From Shewanella gelidii (lineage in GTDB: Bacteria > Pseudomonadota > Gammaproteobacteria > Enterobacterales > Shewanellaceae), in the NCBI RefSeq assembly GCF_014647855.1, contig NZ_BMPZ01000013.1, positions 1 through 64,000 of the forward strand: 64,000 bases of DNA. Reading direction: 5' to 3'. The notes below the pieces were generated by a model that saw only the letters and a program-made list of their open reading frames with translations, did not search any database and had not been told where the DNA came from. The translations under genes were made by a program, and so were the position numbers. Shown here piece by piece: positions 16,121 to 25,645 of the stretch. Positions within the stretch are counted from its first letter, which is position 1. Each line of letters opens with the position of its first letter.

Positions 16121-16723
16121 CTAGCCGACTTGTCCGAGAATCCGGTGTTTAAATTTGCAGTTGGCACCTTCAACAATTTTCCGGCACGCTTCGATATTGA
16201 CACCTGCAAGGCCGTCCAGCGCCGACACTTGAACATCGTCAAAGTACTGGGGAGCAAGTTGGATAAATTCATTCACTGCTTGGTAGGCGTTTTTGAGTTT
16301 AGGCTTGCAATGTTGAATGTATACTGCCTCGGTGTCGGCATTGATTGAAACCGATAAGCTATCTACACATTCAGCCAGTTCTGGCAAAATGTTTCGACGA
16401 TGAAATAAGTTCCCTAAACCGTCGGTATTAACCCGAACTTTTCCGCCACGGCTCTGGATCTCTGTGGCAACAGCTAAAAGGGTATCGAGATTAAGGGTCG
16501 GCTCGCCATAACCACAAAACACATATTCATCAAATTGGGAAACATCGCCGAGCAGAGGAATTATTTCACTCGCTTTCGGTTGATGTTCGAGATCGAGTTG
16601 ATACTCATGAACTTGTTTGCTGCCATTGTGCTTTGGACAAAAATCACATCGAAGTGTGCAACGGCCTGTAATGTTTAAATAACGGCTGTTACGGATGTCA
16701 TAAACAAGAGTTGAAGTCGTCAT
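16121..16723 (-). CDS. radical SAM protein, TatD-associated type
   Basis: This 200-residue protein carries the radical SAM cluster motif CTLRCDFC (C-x3-C-x2-C) near residues 22-29. It is followed by FCGYGEPTL, the SAM-binding GGE-like element, and VNTDG. It resembles the short radical SAM proteins annotated as TatD-associated. No tatD is adjacent here. The substrate is unknown; a 4Fe-4S cluster and 5-deoxyadenosyl chemistry are expected. Confidence 0.8.
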   Translation of the reverse strand: MTTSTLVYDIRNSRYLNITGRCTLRCDFCPKHNGSKQVHEYQLDLEHQPKASEIIPLLGDVSQFDEYVFCGYGEPTLNLDTLLAVATEIQSRGGKVRVNTDGLGNLFHRRNILPELAECVDSLSVSINADTEAVYIQHCKPKLKNAYQAVNEFIQLAPQYFDDVQVSALDGLAGVNIEACRKIVEGANCKFKHRILGQVG

Positions 16724-16909
16724 GCTGCTCAGTTTTAGCGTTCAGGGAACTCATTATTATATCAAGCTTAGAAACGAGGTTCTTGCGACTCTGTCTAGAA
16801 TTTGAAGATCGCTCAAGTAGTCCACCTGAGAAATAAGTCGGTTGCTTGAGTTGCCGCAGAAAATTATGGTCGGAATATGTCGCTGTTGTCCCTCGCGAGC
16901 GCAAGTCGA

Positions 16910-16931
16910 AAAAGGGAAGCCATGCTTCCCT
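16910..16931 (-). terminator. rho-independent terminator of the RND efflux operon
   Basis: GGGAAGC/GCTTCCC with a three-base loop is followed by TTTTT on the minus strand. It sits just past the 3' end of the efflux permease gene. Confidence 0.85.
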
Positions 16932-16956
16932 GTTTTCATTTTGAGCTTAATGTTTT

Positions 16957-19900
16957 TTAAGATTCGATGGCACTCGGTCTCCACCACCATGTCAATATAC
17001 GACGCAGCATACGCTTGATATCGTCGAGCACTATGTATAGCAGTGGCACTAGGATCAGTGTCACAAGCGTTGAAAACAGAATGCCAAATGCTAATGACGT
17101 TGCCATGGGAATGACAATCTTTGCCTGTAGACTTTTTTCCATAATGATGGGAACGAGGCCAAAGAACGTGGTTAATGACGTGAGAATAATGGCCCGAAAA
17201 CGGAAGCACCCTGAGTCAATTGCTGCTTGTTTGATCGGTAAGCCTTTGGCGCGTGCACGGTTGACAAAGTCGACCAGAATTAATGAGTCATTCACTACAA
17301 CGCCAGCCAGTGCAACAATGCCACATAAACTCAGCACGCTCATGTTGAGACCTAAAATAAAGTGACCAAATAGTGCGCCGATCATACCAAATGGAATAAT
17401 GGACATAATAATTAGCGGCTGACTATAGGAGCGTAAAGGTATCGCCATTAGCGCGTAAATCGTGAAGAGTGCAAAAAAGAAACCTTGCAATAAGGCAACC
17501 AAAGCACTTTGCTCATCGGCGCTACCGCCATCAAGCGCAGTCGACACACTTGGGTATTGCTCGGTCAGTTGCGGAAGGAACTTCTCTTGAATCTCGGCAA
17601 CAACCTTGGCGGGTTCGACAATATTTGAGTTCGCGTTGGCACTGATTGTGATTGCGCGACGGCCATCAACACGGGTAATTGACGCATAAGATTCTCCCAA
17701 CTCGATGTCTGCAACGACTGAGAAGGGGACTGATTCCCCTGTTGGAGTGCGGATTAGCATATTTTCAAGATGCCCTAAAGTGCGGCGTTGATCTTTCGGG
17801 TAACGCACCATCACTTTGACTTCTTCTTTGTTGCGAAGTATCCGCTGTGCTTCATATCCATAGAAGCCATAGCGAACCTGAGTTGCCAGATTCGCTAAGG
17901 TTAAGCCAAGGGCTTCCGCTTCAGGGCGGATTTTCAGGCGTACCTCTTGACTACCAGAAGAGAAATTATCGCTAATATCATAAATGCCTTCATATGTGGC
18001 GAGTTTATGCTTCAACTCGTTTGCGGCCTTTGATAACTGGGAGAGATCATTCGATGTTAAACGGAATGACACATCACCGCCGGTATCATTGGTACTTGCG
18101 TTGATACTTAGCTTTTTGACGCCGATCATTTCGGGCAGCGCTTCTCGCCATGCCGTGGCAATGGCTTGACCGTCGACTTCTCGATCTTCCCCTTTGGATA
18201 GCTCCGCAAAGATAAAGGCTGATGTTCGAGAACTCATATTGATGAAGCTATGGGCGACGACACTGTCGCCATGTTTTAGCGTCATCTCGTCATTCATTTG
18301 ATATAGGGCTTCCTCAATATTCTGCACCACCTGCAGGGTATTCATCTCTGAACTGCCCTCATCCATTTGCAACTGCACTTGAATAAAGTCTGATGGAATA
18401 TCTGGGAAGAAAACCCAGCGAACTTTGCCACTGACGACCAATGCAATGGAGAAGATGAGAACACCAATAAACATGGCAATAACGCTATAGCGCTGGCGAA
18501 TGGCGAATTCGAGGAAATTGCGGTATTTATGGTGGATAAAGTATTGCACATTGTCGTTAAAACGCGCTTTGAGGCGCCCAATATAGCCCTTTTTTGCCTT
18601 TGGATTTTTTGGACGCATATGGGCTAAGTGCGCCGGTAAAATGAGTTTGGATTCGACCAAGGAAAATGCGAGACACAAGATTACAACGGCACCGATGGAT
18701 TTCCAAATCACCCCTTGTGTACCAGATACCATCAACATGGGCATAAATGCAGCAATGGTGGTAAGTACACCAAATGTTGCAGGCATTGCGACTTTTTTGG
18801 CACCTCGAATGACATTGTCGATCGAGTGGCCATGGCGCTCTACTTCTGCATAAGCGCTTTCGCCAATGACGATGGCATCATCCACCACGATACCGAGCAC
18901 TAAGATAAACGCAAATAAGGTCAGCATATTGATCGACATTGAAACGGGTTCATAGGGCATCAGCATTAAGGCACCCAAGAAGCAGACGGGTAAGCCGAGC
19001 ATCACCCAAAATGCCAACTTCAAATCGAGGAATAGTGCAAGGATCAGAAACACCAATAGTGCGCCAAAAAACATGTTAGAAAACATCATGTTCATGCGGC
19101 CTTCAAGGTAGTGAGTTAAATCCCCCCAGTAATCGAGCTGTGCACCGTTGGGGAGAGCGGCTCTATGAGTCTCGATATAGGCTTTGACTTGCTTGGCTAT
19201 TTCAATCGCATTTTGATCATCAACACTCAGCACTTCAATGATGGCTGCAGGTTTGCCATTGAAACGGGTGTACTCTAAGCGTTCTTCAAAATCATCTTTG
19301 ATGGTTGCCACTTGTGGTAGCATGATGCGGCTACCATCGGCGCGTGTACTGACGACGATGCTGGCAAAATCTTCACCGGTATAGGCTTGGCCTTTGGTTC
19401 TTAAGAGGATATCGCCACTGGGGGCATTAATCGAACCTCCGGGTAAATCGATAGATGAGCGCTGCACCGCTTGTGCTACCGAATCAAATGTAAGCCCGTA
19501 CTCGCGGAGTTTATCCTCCGAGACTTCAATCCCAATTTCGTAATCGCGAACACCAGTAACTTGCGCGCGGGTAATCGCAGGTAATGCACTGAGATCATCC
19601 CGTACGGTTTTGGCTAGCTCTTTCATCTCATGTAATGAAATATCGCCGTAAACAGAGACCCAGATGACATTATTCTCAGGCTTCACTTGGAAAATATCTG
19701 GCTTTTCAATATTTGCGGGGAAGGTTGATATTGCGTCGAGTCTGAGCTTTGTTTCGTCAAGTACGTCCTGTACGTCGTATCCATCTTCGACTTCAATCGT
19801 GACTTGCCCATTACTCTCGCTGGCAATTGAGGTGATTTTTTTAATTCCATCAATGTCTTGAACTGACTCTTCAATCTTGATGTTGATGCCTTCTTCAATC

Positions 19901-20085
19901 TCTTGCGGCGCAGCTCCTGGGTAGGCAACGGATATCCGTAATAGGTTGAATTCAAAGGATGGAAATACTTCTTTGTTGATAATCAGTGCGCTAAATGCGC
20001 CGCCCACAAGTAACACGACCATCAGTAAATTAGCCGCAACGCTATTGCGTGTGAACCAAGCAATAATACCTTTACGAGTATCCAT
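16957..20085 (-). CDS. RND efflux permease (AcrB/HAE1 family)
   Basis: This is a 1042-residue inner-membrane proton antiporter of tripartite drug efflux pumps, with the usual 12 TM helices and two large periplasmic loops. The proton-relay Asp-Asp pair is present in GIVVDDAIVIGES of TM4. The N-terminus (IAWFTRNSVAANLLM) and the segment RVDGRRAITISANA fit the family. It overlaps the adaptor gene by one base (TAATG), so the two are translationally coupled. No outer-membrane channel gene is adjacent; a TolC-type protein encoded elsewhere is presumably used. The substrate range cannot be read. Confidence 0.92.
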   Translation of the reverse strand: MDTRKGIIAWFTRNSVAANLLMVVLLVGGAFSALIINKEVFPSFEFNLLRISVAYPGAAPQEIEEGINIKIEESVQDIDGIKKITSIASESNGQVTIEVEDGYDVQDVLDETKLRLDAISTFPANIEKPDIFQVKPENNVIWVSVYGDISLHEMKELAKTVRDDLSALPAITRAQVTGVRDYEIGIEVSEDKLREYGLTFDSVAQAVQRSSIDLPGGSINAPSGDILLRTKGQAYTGEDFASIVVSTRADGSRIMLPQVATIKDDFEERLEYTRFNGKPAAIIEVLSVDDQNAIEIAKQVKAYIETHRAALPNGAQLDYWGDLTHYLEGRMNMMFSNMFFGALLVFLILALFLDLKLAFWVMLGLPVCFLGALMLMPYEPVSMSINMLTLFAFILVLGIVVDDAIVIGESAYAEVERHGHSIDNVIRGAKKVAMPATFGVLTTIAAFMPMLMVSGTQGVIWKSIGAVVILCLAFSLVESKLILPAHLAHMRPKNPKAKKGYIGRLKARFNDNVQYFIHHKYRNFLEFAIRQRYSVIAMFIGVLIFSIALVVSGKVRWVFFPDIPSDFIQVQLQMDEGSSEMNTLQVVQNIEEALYQMNDEMTLKHGDSVVAHSFINMSSRTSAFIFAELSKGEDREVDGQAIATAWREALPEMIGVKKLSINASTNDTGGDVSFRLTSNDLSQLSKAANELKHKLATYEGIYDISDNFSSGSQEVRLKIRPEAEALGLTLANLATQVRYGFYGYEAQRILRNKEEVKVMVRYPKDQRRTLGHLENMLIRTPTGESVPFSVVADIELGESYASITRVDGRRAITISANANSNIVEPAKVVAEIQEKFLPQLTEQYPSVSTALDGGSADEQSALVALLQGFFFALFTIYALMAIPLRSYSQPLIIMSIIPFGMIGALFGHFILGLNMSVLSLCGIVALAGVVVNDSLILVDFVNRARAKGLPIKQAAIDSGCFRFRAIILTSLTTFFGLVPIIMEKSLQAKIVIPMATSLAFGILFSTLVTLILVPLLYIVLDDIKRMLRRILTWWWRPSAIES

Positions 20086-21329
20086 TATTTAGTTCCCGCA
20101 ACATTGGCATCTTGCTGGCTTTCTTTGGCTGCACTTGTCTCTTTGGGTGTCTCTACTTCATCTGGGGTGCTGGCTTGAGGTGACGCTTCACCAAGAATTT
20201 TAACCGGACGGCCATCTAAAGTTTTATTCAGAGAGGTGATTGCAATTCGCTCGCCAGTATGAAGACTCCCGCGGACATATGAAAACTCAAGATCTGTCAG
20301 GATGCTATTGACGGTACGAAACTCAACAATATTGTTTTTGCCAATCACGGCAACTTGGCCATTTTTCACCAAATGGCGGGGAAGCTTTACAATGCCGTCT
20401 AAAGTTCGGCCTTTAATGGTTGCTGTGACAAAACTGCCGTACTTCAGTGGTAGCTGTTTGGCTTGGTGTTGGCTTTTTAAATATGGATCAATTACTTCTG
20501 CGACCAGATACACCATACGATTTTCGGTGTCGATTACGCCTTCACTACGAATAATTTCACCTTGCCAAGATACGGTCTTACCGGCAAGGGATGCACTGAG
20601 TGTGACTTCGGTATCGGGATTGTCTACGGATTCTAAATAGGCTAAGTCTTCATTGGCCACAGGTAAGCGGATTTCGGCGACGGCAATATCATACAGCTCG
20701 CCTAAATTGGTGCCTTGGCTAACATATTGACCTAAATCAACATGCCTAGCCTTAATCAAACCATCAAATGGTGCGCGGATGACCGTGCGTTGTAAATTTC
20801 GTTCTGCACGAGCCAGCGCTGCTTGAGCGTATTTGACATTTGCTTGCTCTTTTTTCAGCTGTGGTAGCCGCAACCCTAGTTGTGGTGCAACGCCGTTTTT
20901 GTATCCTTTCCAATCATTTTTTGCGACTTCACCGCGGGCTTTTTCTTCGTCAAGGGCGGCGATGGCTTGGGCAAGTGTGGCTTGGGCTTGGATCAGATCT
21001 GCTTCGTAGTCTGATGGTTCTATGGTTGCGAGTTCATCGCCTTGTTTGACCATGCCACCTGCAGCAAACTGAGTAGATATGCTGAGCAATCTGCCTTTGA
21101 CTTCAGTGACTAATTGCGTCTTAAACTTCGGTTGCACGACACCATAAGAAGGCAAATTTAGTGACATGGTTTGTTGTTCAACTTGCTTGACGTCAATGAT
21201 CGGTAAAGGGGTGTCCTCTGCCTTTTGTTCTGGCTCTTGCTGAGTTGAAATAAGATAGGCGGCGGCTGCCGCGAAGAGGGCCAAAATAATTAAAGGAGGC
21301 AAAGCCCTCCTTAAAAAAAGTAAGATCAT
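20085..21329 (-). CDS. RND efflux periplasmic adaptor (membrane fusion protein)
   Basis: This 414-residue adaptor links the permease to an outer-membrane channel. An N-terminal anchor helix (about 10-28) is followed by split lipoyl halves, a coiled-coil hairpin (about 105-180, ALAQAIAALDEEKA and neighbouring Ala-rich stretches), the motif RTVIRAPFDGLIKARHVDLG and beta-barrel domains. The C-terminus is a low-complexity Ser/Glu/Ala tail. It is the first gene of the two-gene efflux operon. Confidence 0.9.
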   Translation of the reverse strand: MILLFLRRALPPLIILALFAAAAAYLISTQQEPEQKAEDTPLPIIDVKQVEQQTMSLNLPSYGVVQPKFKTQLVTEVKGRLLSISTQFAAGGMVKQGDELATIEPSDYEADLIQAQATLAQAIAALDEEKARGEVAKNDWKGYKNGVAPQLGLRLPQLKKEQANVKYAQAALARAERNLQRTVIRAPFDGLIKARHVDLGQYVSQGTNLGELYDIAVAEIRLPVANEDLAYLESVDNPDTEVTLSASLAGKTVSWQGEIIRSEGVIDTENRMVYLVAEVIDPYLKSQHQAKQLPLKYGSFVTATIKGRTLDGIVKLPRHLVKNGQVAVIGKNNIVEFRTVNSILTDLEFSYVRGSLHTGERIAITSLNKTLDGRPVKILGEASPQASTPDEVETPKETSAAKESQQDANVAGTK

Positions 21330-21608
21330 TGTTTTTGCTTATCCATGCTAACAGCTTAATTATGCATAAATTTAACAGACAGTTAGCTCGCTACAAACCT
21401 ATTTTTGTAAAAAAAATGTATCAGTCGTTAAATATAATGGTTTCGCTGCACGGGTGGTTATTTATTGAACGGCTACCGTTGGCAGAGCAAGATCACAAAG
21501 GGTACATTTTATTTGCGCGCTAAGTTGTCGATGTACGATAAACCAATATAAAAAAGGAGCCGTGGGGCTCCTTAATTGTTCTTCTTCGTTGATTGAGGCA
21601 ACAGTAAA
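21330..21608. other. intergenic region between efflux operon and srmB
   Basis: It holds the efflux operon promoter side and, at 21551-21574, the srmB terminator. No gene is supported. Confidence 0.5.
21551..21574 (-). terminator. rho-independent terminator of srmB
   Basis: AAGGAGCC/GGCTCCTT stem with T6 on the minus strand, 35 bp past the srmB stop. Confidence 0.85.
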
Positions 21609-22838
21609 TTATTTTTTCTTTTTGCGCTTTTTACTACTTCCTTTTTTGGCCGCATCTTTTGCTTTGGCTTTTTTCTTTCCCGGTGCTTTTGCTTCTTTAT
21701 TATTTGGACGCAAGCCTTCAATAACGCGGCGCTTCAGAGGTTGTTCAATATAGCGTTCAATTTTACCTACGATACGGATATCATGGGCTTCTACTAGTGA
21801 GATGGCAGTACCTTTGGCGCCAGCTCGACCCGTTCGGCCAATTCTGTGTACGTAAGTATCGGCGCTGTGTGGCATATCATAGTTAATGACGTGGGTAATA
21901 TTGTCGACATCAATACCGCGGGCTGCAACATCTGTTGCGAGTAGCACTTTCACTTCGCCTTTTGTAAAACGCCCTAGTGCTTGAAAGCGTTTTTTCTGTT
22001 CCATATCGCCACGCAAAAATGCACATGGAATCCCTGCTTTCAGTAATAACCCTTCTAAGCTGGCTACTCTTTCTCTTGTTTTCACAAAGACAATAACACG
22101 CTCTGCATCGGGTGAGTTGAGCAAGCTACAGAGGAGCTGAAATTTATGCTGGGCATCATCAGCTAAATGCAGCCATTGATGTATTTTTGCTTTTTCGCTG
22201 CGAGGGGCTTCAGCATCGATACGAGCAGGATCCGTAAGCAACTCACGGGCAAAGCGAGACACACCACCGCCTTCAAGTGTTGCAGAAAACAACATGGTTT
22301 GTTTTCTGCCTTGGGCCTCAATTGCGATAGTTTGTACGACTTGAGCAAACCCCATGTCGAGCATACGATCGGCTTCATCAATAATTAACATTTCAACGGA
22401 TTGAGCATCAAAAATGTTTTTATCTAAATATTCGTGAAGGCGACCTGGTGTGGCGACGAGAATATCTACATTGCCTTTTAAAGCAGCTTCTTGGGGCGCA
22501 TAAGGCACGCCTCCAGTAACGATGGCGATGTCAAGATCAAGCCCCGTTGCTAGGTGGCAGGCATAACGATGGATTTGGCTGGCTAATTCGCGTGTTGGAG
22601 TCAACACCAATATGCGTGCTTGACCTGAGTATCGTCGAGGAAAATCAATGATATGCTGCAGTGCAGGTAGCAAAAAACTCGCTGTTTTGCCCGTTCCTGT
22701 TGGCGCGCATGCGAGAACATCTTTTTGCTCCATCGCCAAAGGGATCGTTTGTTTTTGGATTGTGGTGGGCGATTTATGCCCCATTGCCTTTAAAGACTCA
22801 AGTAAATTTGAGTCAAGGTCGAAATCTTCAAATTGCAT
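21609..22838 (-). CDS. srmB: DEAD-box RNA helicase SrmB
   Basis: This is a 409-residue ATP-dependent RNA helicase acting in 50S ribosome assembly. Motifs in order: Q motif, APTGTGKT (I), PTRELA (Ia), TPGR (Ib), DEAD (II), SATLEGGG (III, with the SrmB-type EG), ATDVAARGID (V) and HRIGRTGR (VI). The C-terminal tail from about residue 375 is Lys/Ala-rich and ends in a run of basic residues, for RNA binding. Close resemblance to E. coli SrmB and the trmN6 gene next door, as in E. coli, support the symbol. Confidence 0.92.
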   Translation of the reverse strand: MQFEDFDLDSNLLESLKAMGHKSPTTIQKQTIPLAMEQKDVLACAPTGTGKTASFLLPALQHIIDFPRRYSGQARILVLTPTRELASQIHRYACHLATGLDLDIAIVTGGVPYAPQEAALKGNVDILVATPGRLHEYLDKNIFDAQSVEMLIIDEADRMLDMGFAQVVQTIAIEAQGRKQTMLFSATLEGGGVSRFARELLTDPARIDAEAPRSEKAKIHQWLHLADDAQHKFQLLCSLLNSPDAERVIVFVKTRERVASLEGLLLKAGIPCAFLRGDMEQKKRFQALGRFTKGEVKVLLATDVAARGIDVDNITHVINYDMPHSADTYVHRIGRTGRAGAKGTAISLVEAHDIRIVGKIERYIEQPLKRRVIEGLRPNNKEAKAPGKKKAKAKDAAKKGSSKKRKKKK

Positions 22839-22952
22839 CTACATCTCTCGCTATCATTTAGCCGGACATTATAGAGTGAATCCGCAGTGACGGATACTCG
22901 CGCATGCAATTTGTTGCGGCTTTTCTATTATTCCTTGGCAGAAAACTCGTTG

Positions 22953-23711
22953 TTACATTGCAAGATAGAATTCCTGAGTGAGTGCTACCATTTCTTGTGT
23001 GTACCGATTTTGCTGGTCTCGAACCGTTAATTGGTTTGTGTAGGCTGCCCTATTGACTGAATTCAAGCGGCTATGGAGCTGAGTGGTTTCAAGGGGCTGA
23101 TGGCCGAGTGCAATCATGACTAATTTGGATGGTTTTCCCACCACCCCTACTATATCCGTTTTGTGGGTGAGACCGAGCCCGACGAGGTTCGCTTCAATGA
23201 GGACTTTGTCCAAACTGGCTTGGGGCAAAATTAAACTCGCCATCGCAGATGTTGCGAGCAACTTTTGAATGCATTGCATGAGGGTCTTAAAGTCGAGCTG
23301 TTGCGTGTGCCGGGCTTGGGCTCTGCTGTTGCAGTCGGCTCGGGGGCCACTTTCAAAATAAGGGGGGTTACAAATGATGTGATCGTAGAGAACAGCAACG
23401 TCCGAGGTCAAATATTGTGCAGTATAATCGAGAATTCCAGTGTGATGTATGGATAAACGATGGCTCCAAGGGCTTGCTGTGAAATTGAGCTGGCTTGCCT
23501 GAGCAGCGAATGCATCAATTTCTACGGCGTCTATGGTCGCTAAACTTCTTTGGGCGGCCATTAAAGACAAAAGTCCGCTACCTGCGCCAATATCGAGAAT
23601 CCGTTTCGCTTGGCTTAAATCAGCCCACGCTCCGAGCAGTACGCCATCGGTGCTGACTGGCATACCGCAACGGCGGTCATCGACATGGAATTGTTTGAAG
23701 GTAAACGGCAT
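22953..23711 (-). CDS. trmN6: tRNA1(Val) adenine-37 N6-methyltransferase
   Basis: This 252-residue SAM-dependent methyltransferase (YfiC family) modifies A37 of tRNA1(Val). Features: FTFKQFHV at the start, RILDIGAGSGLLSLMAAQR (motif I) and the catalytic IICNPPYFESG. I prefer the ATG at 23711, which begins MPFTFKQF like the E. coli protein, over an upstream TTG at 23753; no Shine-Dalgarno is clear for either. The adjacency to srmB is conserved in gammaproteobacteria. Confidence 0.88.
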   Translation of the reverse strand: MPFTFKQFHVDDRRCGMPVSTDGVLLGAWADLSQAKRILDIGAGSGLLSLMAAQRSLATIDAVEIDAFAAQASQLNFTASPWSHRLSIHHTGILDYTAQYLTSDVAVLYDHIICNPPYFESGPRADCNSRAQARHTQQLDFKTLMQCIQKLLATSAMASLILPQASLDKVLIEANLVGLGLTHKTDIVGVVGKPSKLVMIALGHQPLETTQLHSRLNSVNRAAYTNQLTVRDQQNRYTQEMVALTQEFYLAM

Positions 23712-24231
23712 CGACAGAATTCTAGCAAAGGAAGACAGTTTTATTGTATCCAAAAAGTATGGATGTTGAGAACTCTATTTGGTTTTTCGACTCATCCGTA
23801 ACATGAATCTTTCCGCTTTAGACGGCGCGAGAATGAAGGTGTTTTGATCGGCTGTACAGCACCATGTATTACTGATGGGTTCTACATATGAATCTAAATT
23901 TGAGCGTCCGAATGCCACATCTTGGTAAATGAGCTTAATAAATGCGCATCCCGTCTGTTTTTCTTTGCGTTTTCTTTGTGTATTTGATATCAGTGTTGGC
24001 CGCTTGAGCACAAAACTGTGATCTGGAATTGGGTTTGCAATGAATGATCCTTTAGGGATTGCGTGTTCAGTAAGGATTCGCTGAAATACCAGTTACATCG
24101 CACCGATTTATTGAAACTTTAGCGTTGGTATCGGGTGTAAATATTTATTTACAGCCGATTGTCCTTTATAGAAGGGCATCACTTAAAACGACAGAATAAT
24201 AAGAAAAAATTTTAAAAGGATAAGACCTCCC
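23712..24231. other. intergenic region upstream of the BrnQ-type transporter
   Basis: A GTG-started 78-codon frame at 23775-24011 (minus) has no recognisable domain or ribosome binding site and is not called. The region contains the consensus TyrR box at 24136-24153. Nothing else was recognised. Confidence 0.5.
24136..24153. promoter_or_regulatory. TyrR box upstream of the branched-chain amino acid transporter
   Basis: TGTAAATATTTATTTACA is a perfect match to the TyrR consensus TGTAAA-N6-TTTACA and is itself palindromic. It lies 78 bp upstream of the brnQ start. The flanking CGG/CCG extends the symmetry. Confidence 0.75.
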
Positions 24232-25563
24232 GTGCAAAATCAACAGATGACAATGACTGACGTATTAGGTTTAGGTTTTATGACCTTCGCCTTTTTTTTA
24301 GGAGCGGGTAATCTTATTTTTCCTCCCCTAGCGGGCTATTTGGCAGGTGAACATATGCCTTTAGCGATGGCGGGGTTCTTGTTCACCGCAGTGGGAATGC
24401 CGTTGATTGCGCTGATTGCTGTCGCTAAAGCCAAAGGCAAAATTATGGCTTTGTTGCCAGTTTTCGCAGCGACCGTGCTGGCTATTGCAATCTATATTAT
24501 TATCGGCCCTGCTTTTGCTGCACCTCGCACGGGACTCGTCGCATATGAAATTGGCGCAAAACCATTTTTGACCGATACCAGTGCTGCAGTGGTGTTCGCT
24601 GGGCAGACGTTAAATCTCTCCCGACTCCTATATACATGTGCCTTTTTTGCGATCACCATGTTGCTTGCGTTATTTCCAGGTAAGTTGTTGGATAATGTTG
24701 GCAAGTTGCTCACCCCAGTTCTATTGCTGCTGCTGATGGCTTTAGCATGTTCAGTGATTATCTTGCCCGGTGCTGCGGTCGGCTTGCCGGTCAGTGATTA
24801 TGAAAATAGCCCACTTATCAAAGGCGTTCTGGAAGGCTATAACACGATGGATACGCTTGCATCACTGATGTTTGGCGTTTTGATTATCGATATCTTGCGC
24901 AAGAAAGGGATTCATCAGGCCAAAGCGCAAACACGATATTTAATTCAGGCTGCAATTATTGCGGCTGCGGGCTTAGCTTTTGTCTATATTTCCTTGTTTT
25001 ATTTGGGCGCTACGGCAGGCGAACTTGCTCAAGGTGCTGAAAATGGTGGTGAAATTCTCACGAACTATGTGACTAAACATTTTGGTACCGCAGGTATTGT
25101 GTTGCTAGCAACGGTTGTGACCCTTGCATGTTTAACGACAGCGGTGGGGTTAGTGAGCGCTTGTTCGGAATACTTTAACGAGTTATTGCCGCGCATTTCC
25201 TACAAGTTATTTGTCGTTATCTTTAGTTTCATTTGTGGGGTGGTGGCAAATGTTGGATTATCTCAACTCATTCAAATTAGTATTCCTGTACTTTACACTG
25301 TCTATCCCGTTGCAATTGCTTTAGTGATGGTGACATTTTTGACCGAGCGCTTTGCTCGCCCTGCAATGTCTCATCGACTAACCCTGAGCGTAGCGTTAAT
25401 TTTTGGATTGTTGGATGGATTGAAGGCGGCTGGTGTGGATATGAGCATGTTTGATTTTATGCCACTATACACAGAGGGCATGGCGTGGTTAATCCCGACC
25501 CTCGTTTCAATTTTGTTCTGTTTCACTTTAAGAGAGAAGCCTGTAGCCGTATTAAGCTCATAG
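24232..25563 (+). CDS. brnQ: branched-chain amino acid transporter (LIVCS family)
   Basis: This is a 443-residue sodium-coupled uptake carrier for leucine, isoleucine and valine. Twelve hydrophobic helices are predicted. The N-terminus LGLGFMTFAFFLGAGNLIFPPLAG is the family hallmark, and TAVGMPLIALIAVAKA follows. The GTG start at 24232 is used; AAGGA lies rather far upstream, and an ATG at 24247 is possible. It is a single gene behind a TyrR box, which suggests amino-acid-responsive control and leaves open that the substrate includes other amino acids. Confidence 0.88.
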   Translation: MQNQQMTMTDVLGLGFMTFAFFLGAGNLIFPPLAGYLAGEHMPLAMAGFLFTAVGMPLIALIAVAKAKGKIMALLPVFAATVLAIAIYIIIGPAFAAPRTGLVAYEIGAKPFLTDTSAAVVFAGQTLNLSRLLYTCAFFAITMLLALFPGKLLDNVGKLLTPVLLLLLMALACSVIILPGAAVGLPVSDYENSPLIKGVLEGYNTMDTLASLMFGVLIIDILRKKGIHQAKAQTRYLIQAAIIAAAGLAFVYISLFYLGATAGELAQGAENGGEILTNYVTKHFGTAGIVLLATVVTLACLTTAVGLVSACSEYFNELLPRISYKLFVVIFSFICGVVANVGLSQLIQISIPVLYTVYPVAIALVMVTFLTERFARPAMSHRLTLSVALIFGLLDGLKAAGVDMSMFDFMPLYTEGMAWLIPTLVSILFCFTLREKPVAVLSS

Positions 25564-25645
25564 AATTATCGAGTTTAATGAAGTGAACATGTGTTATGAG
25601 AGGCTGTTTTTGAGCGGCAATTTGCAATAATCAAGGAAAAGTTGA

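Noticed and set aside
23775..24011. 78-codon minus-strand ORF with GTG start
   Set aside because: There is no Shine-Dalgarno and no similarity to a known family; kept as a note only.
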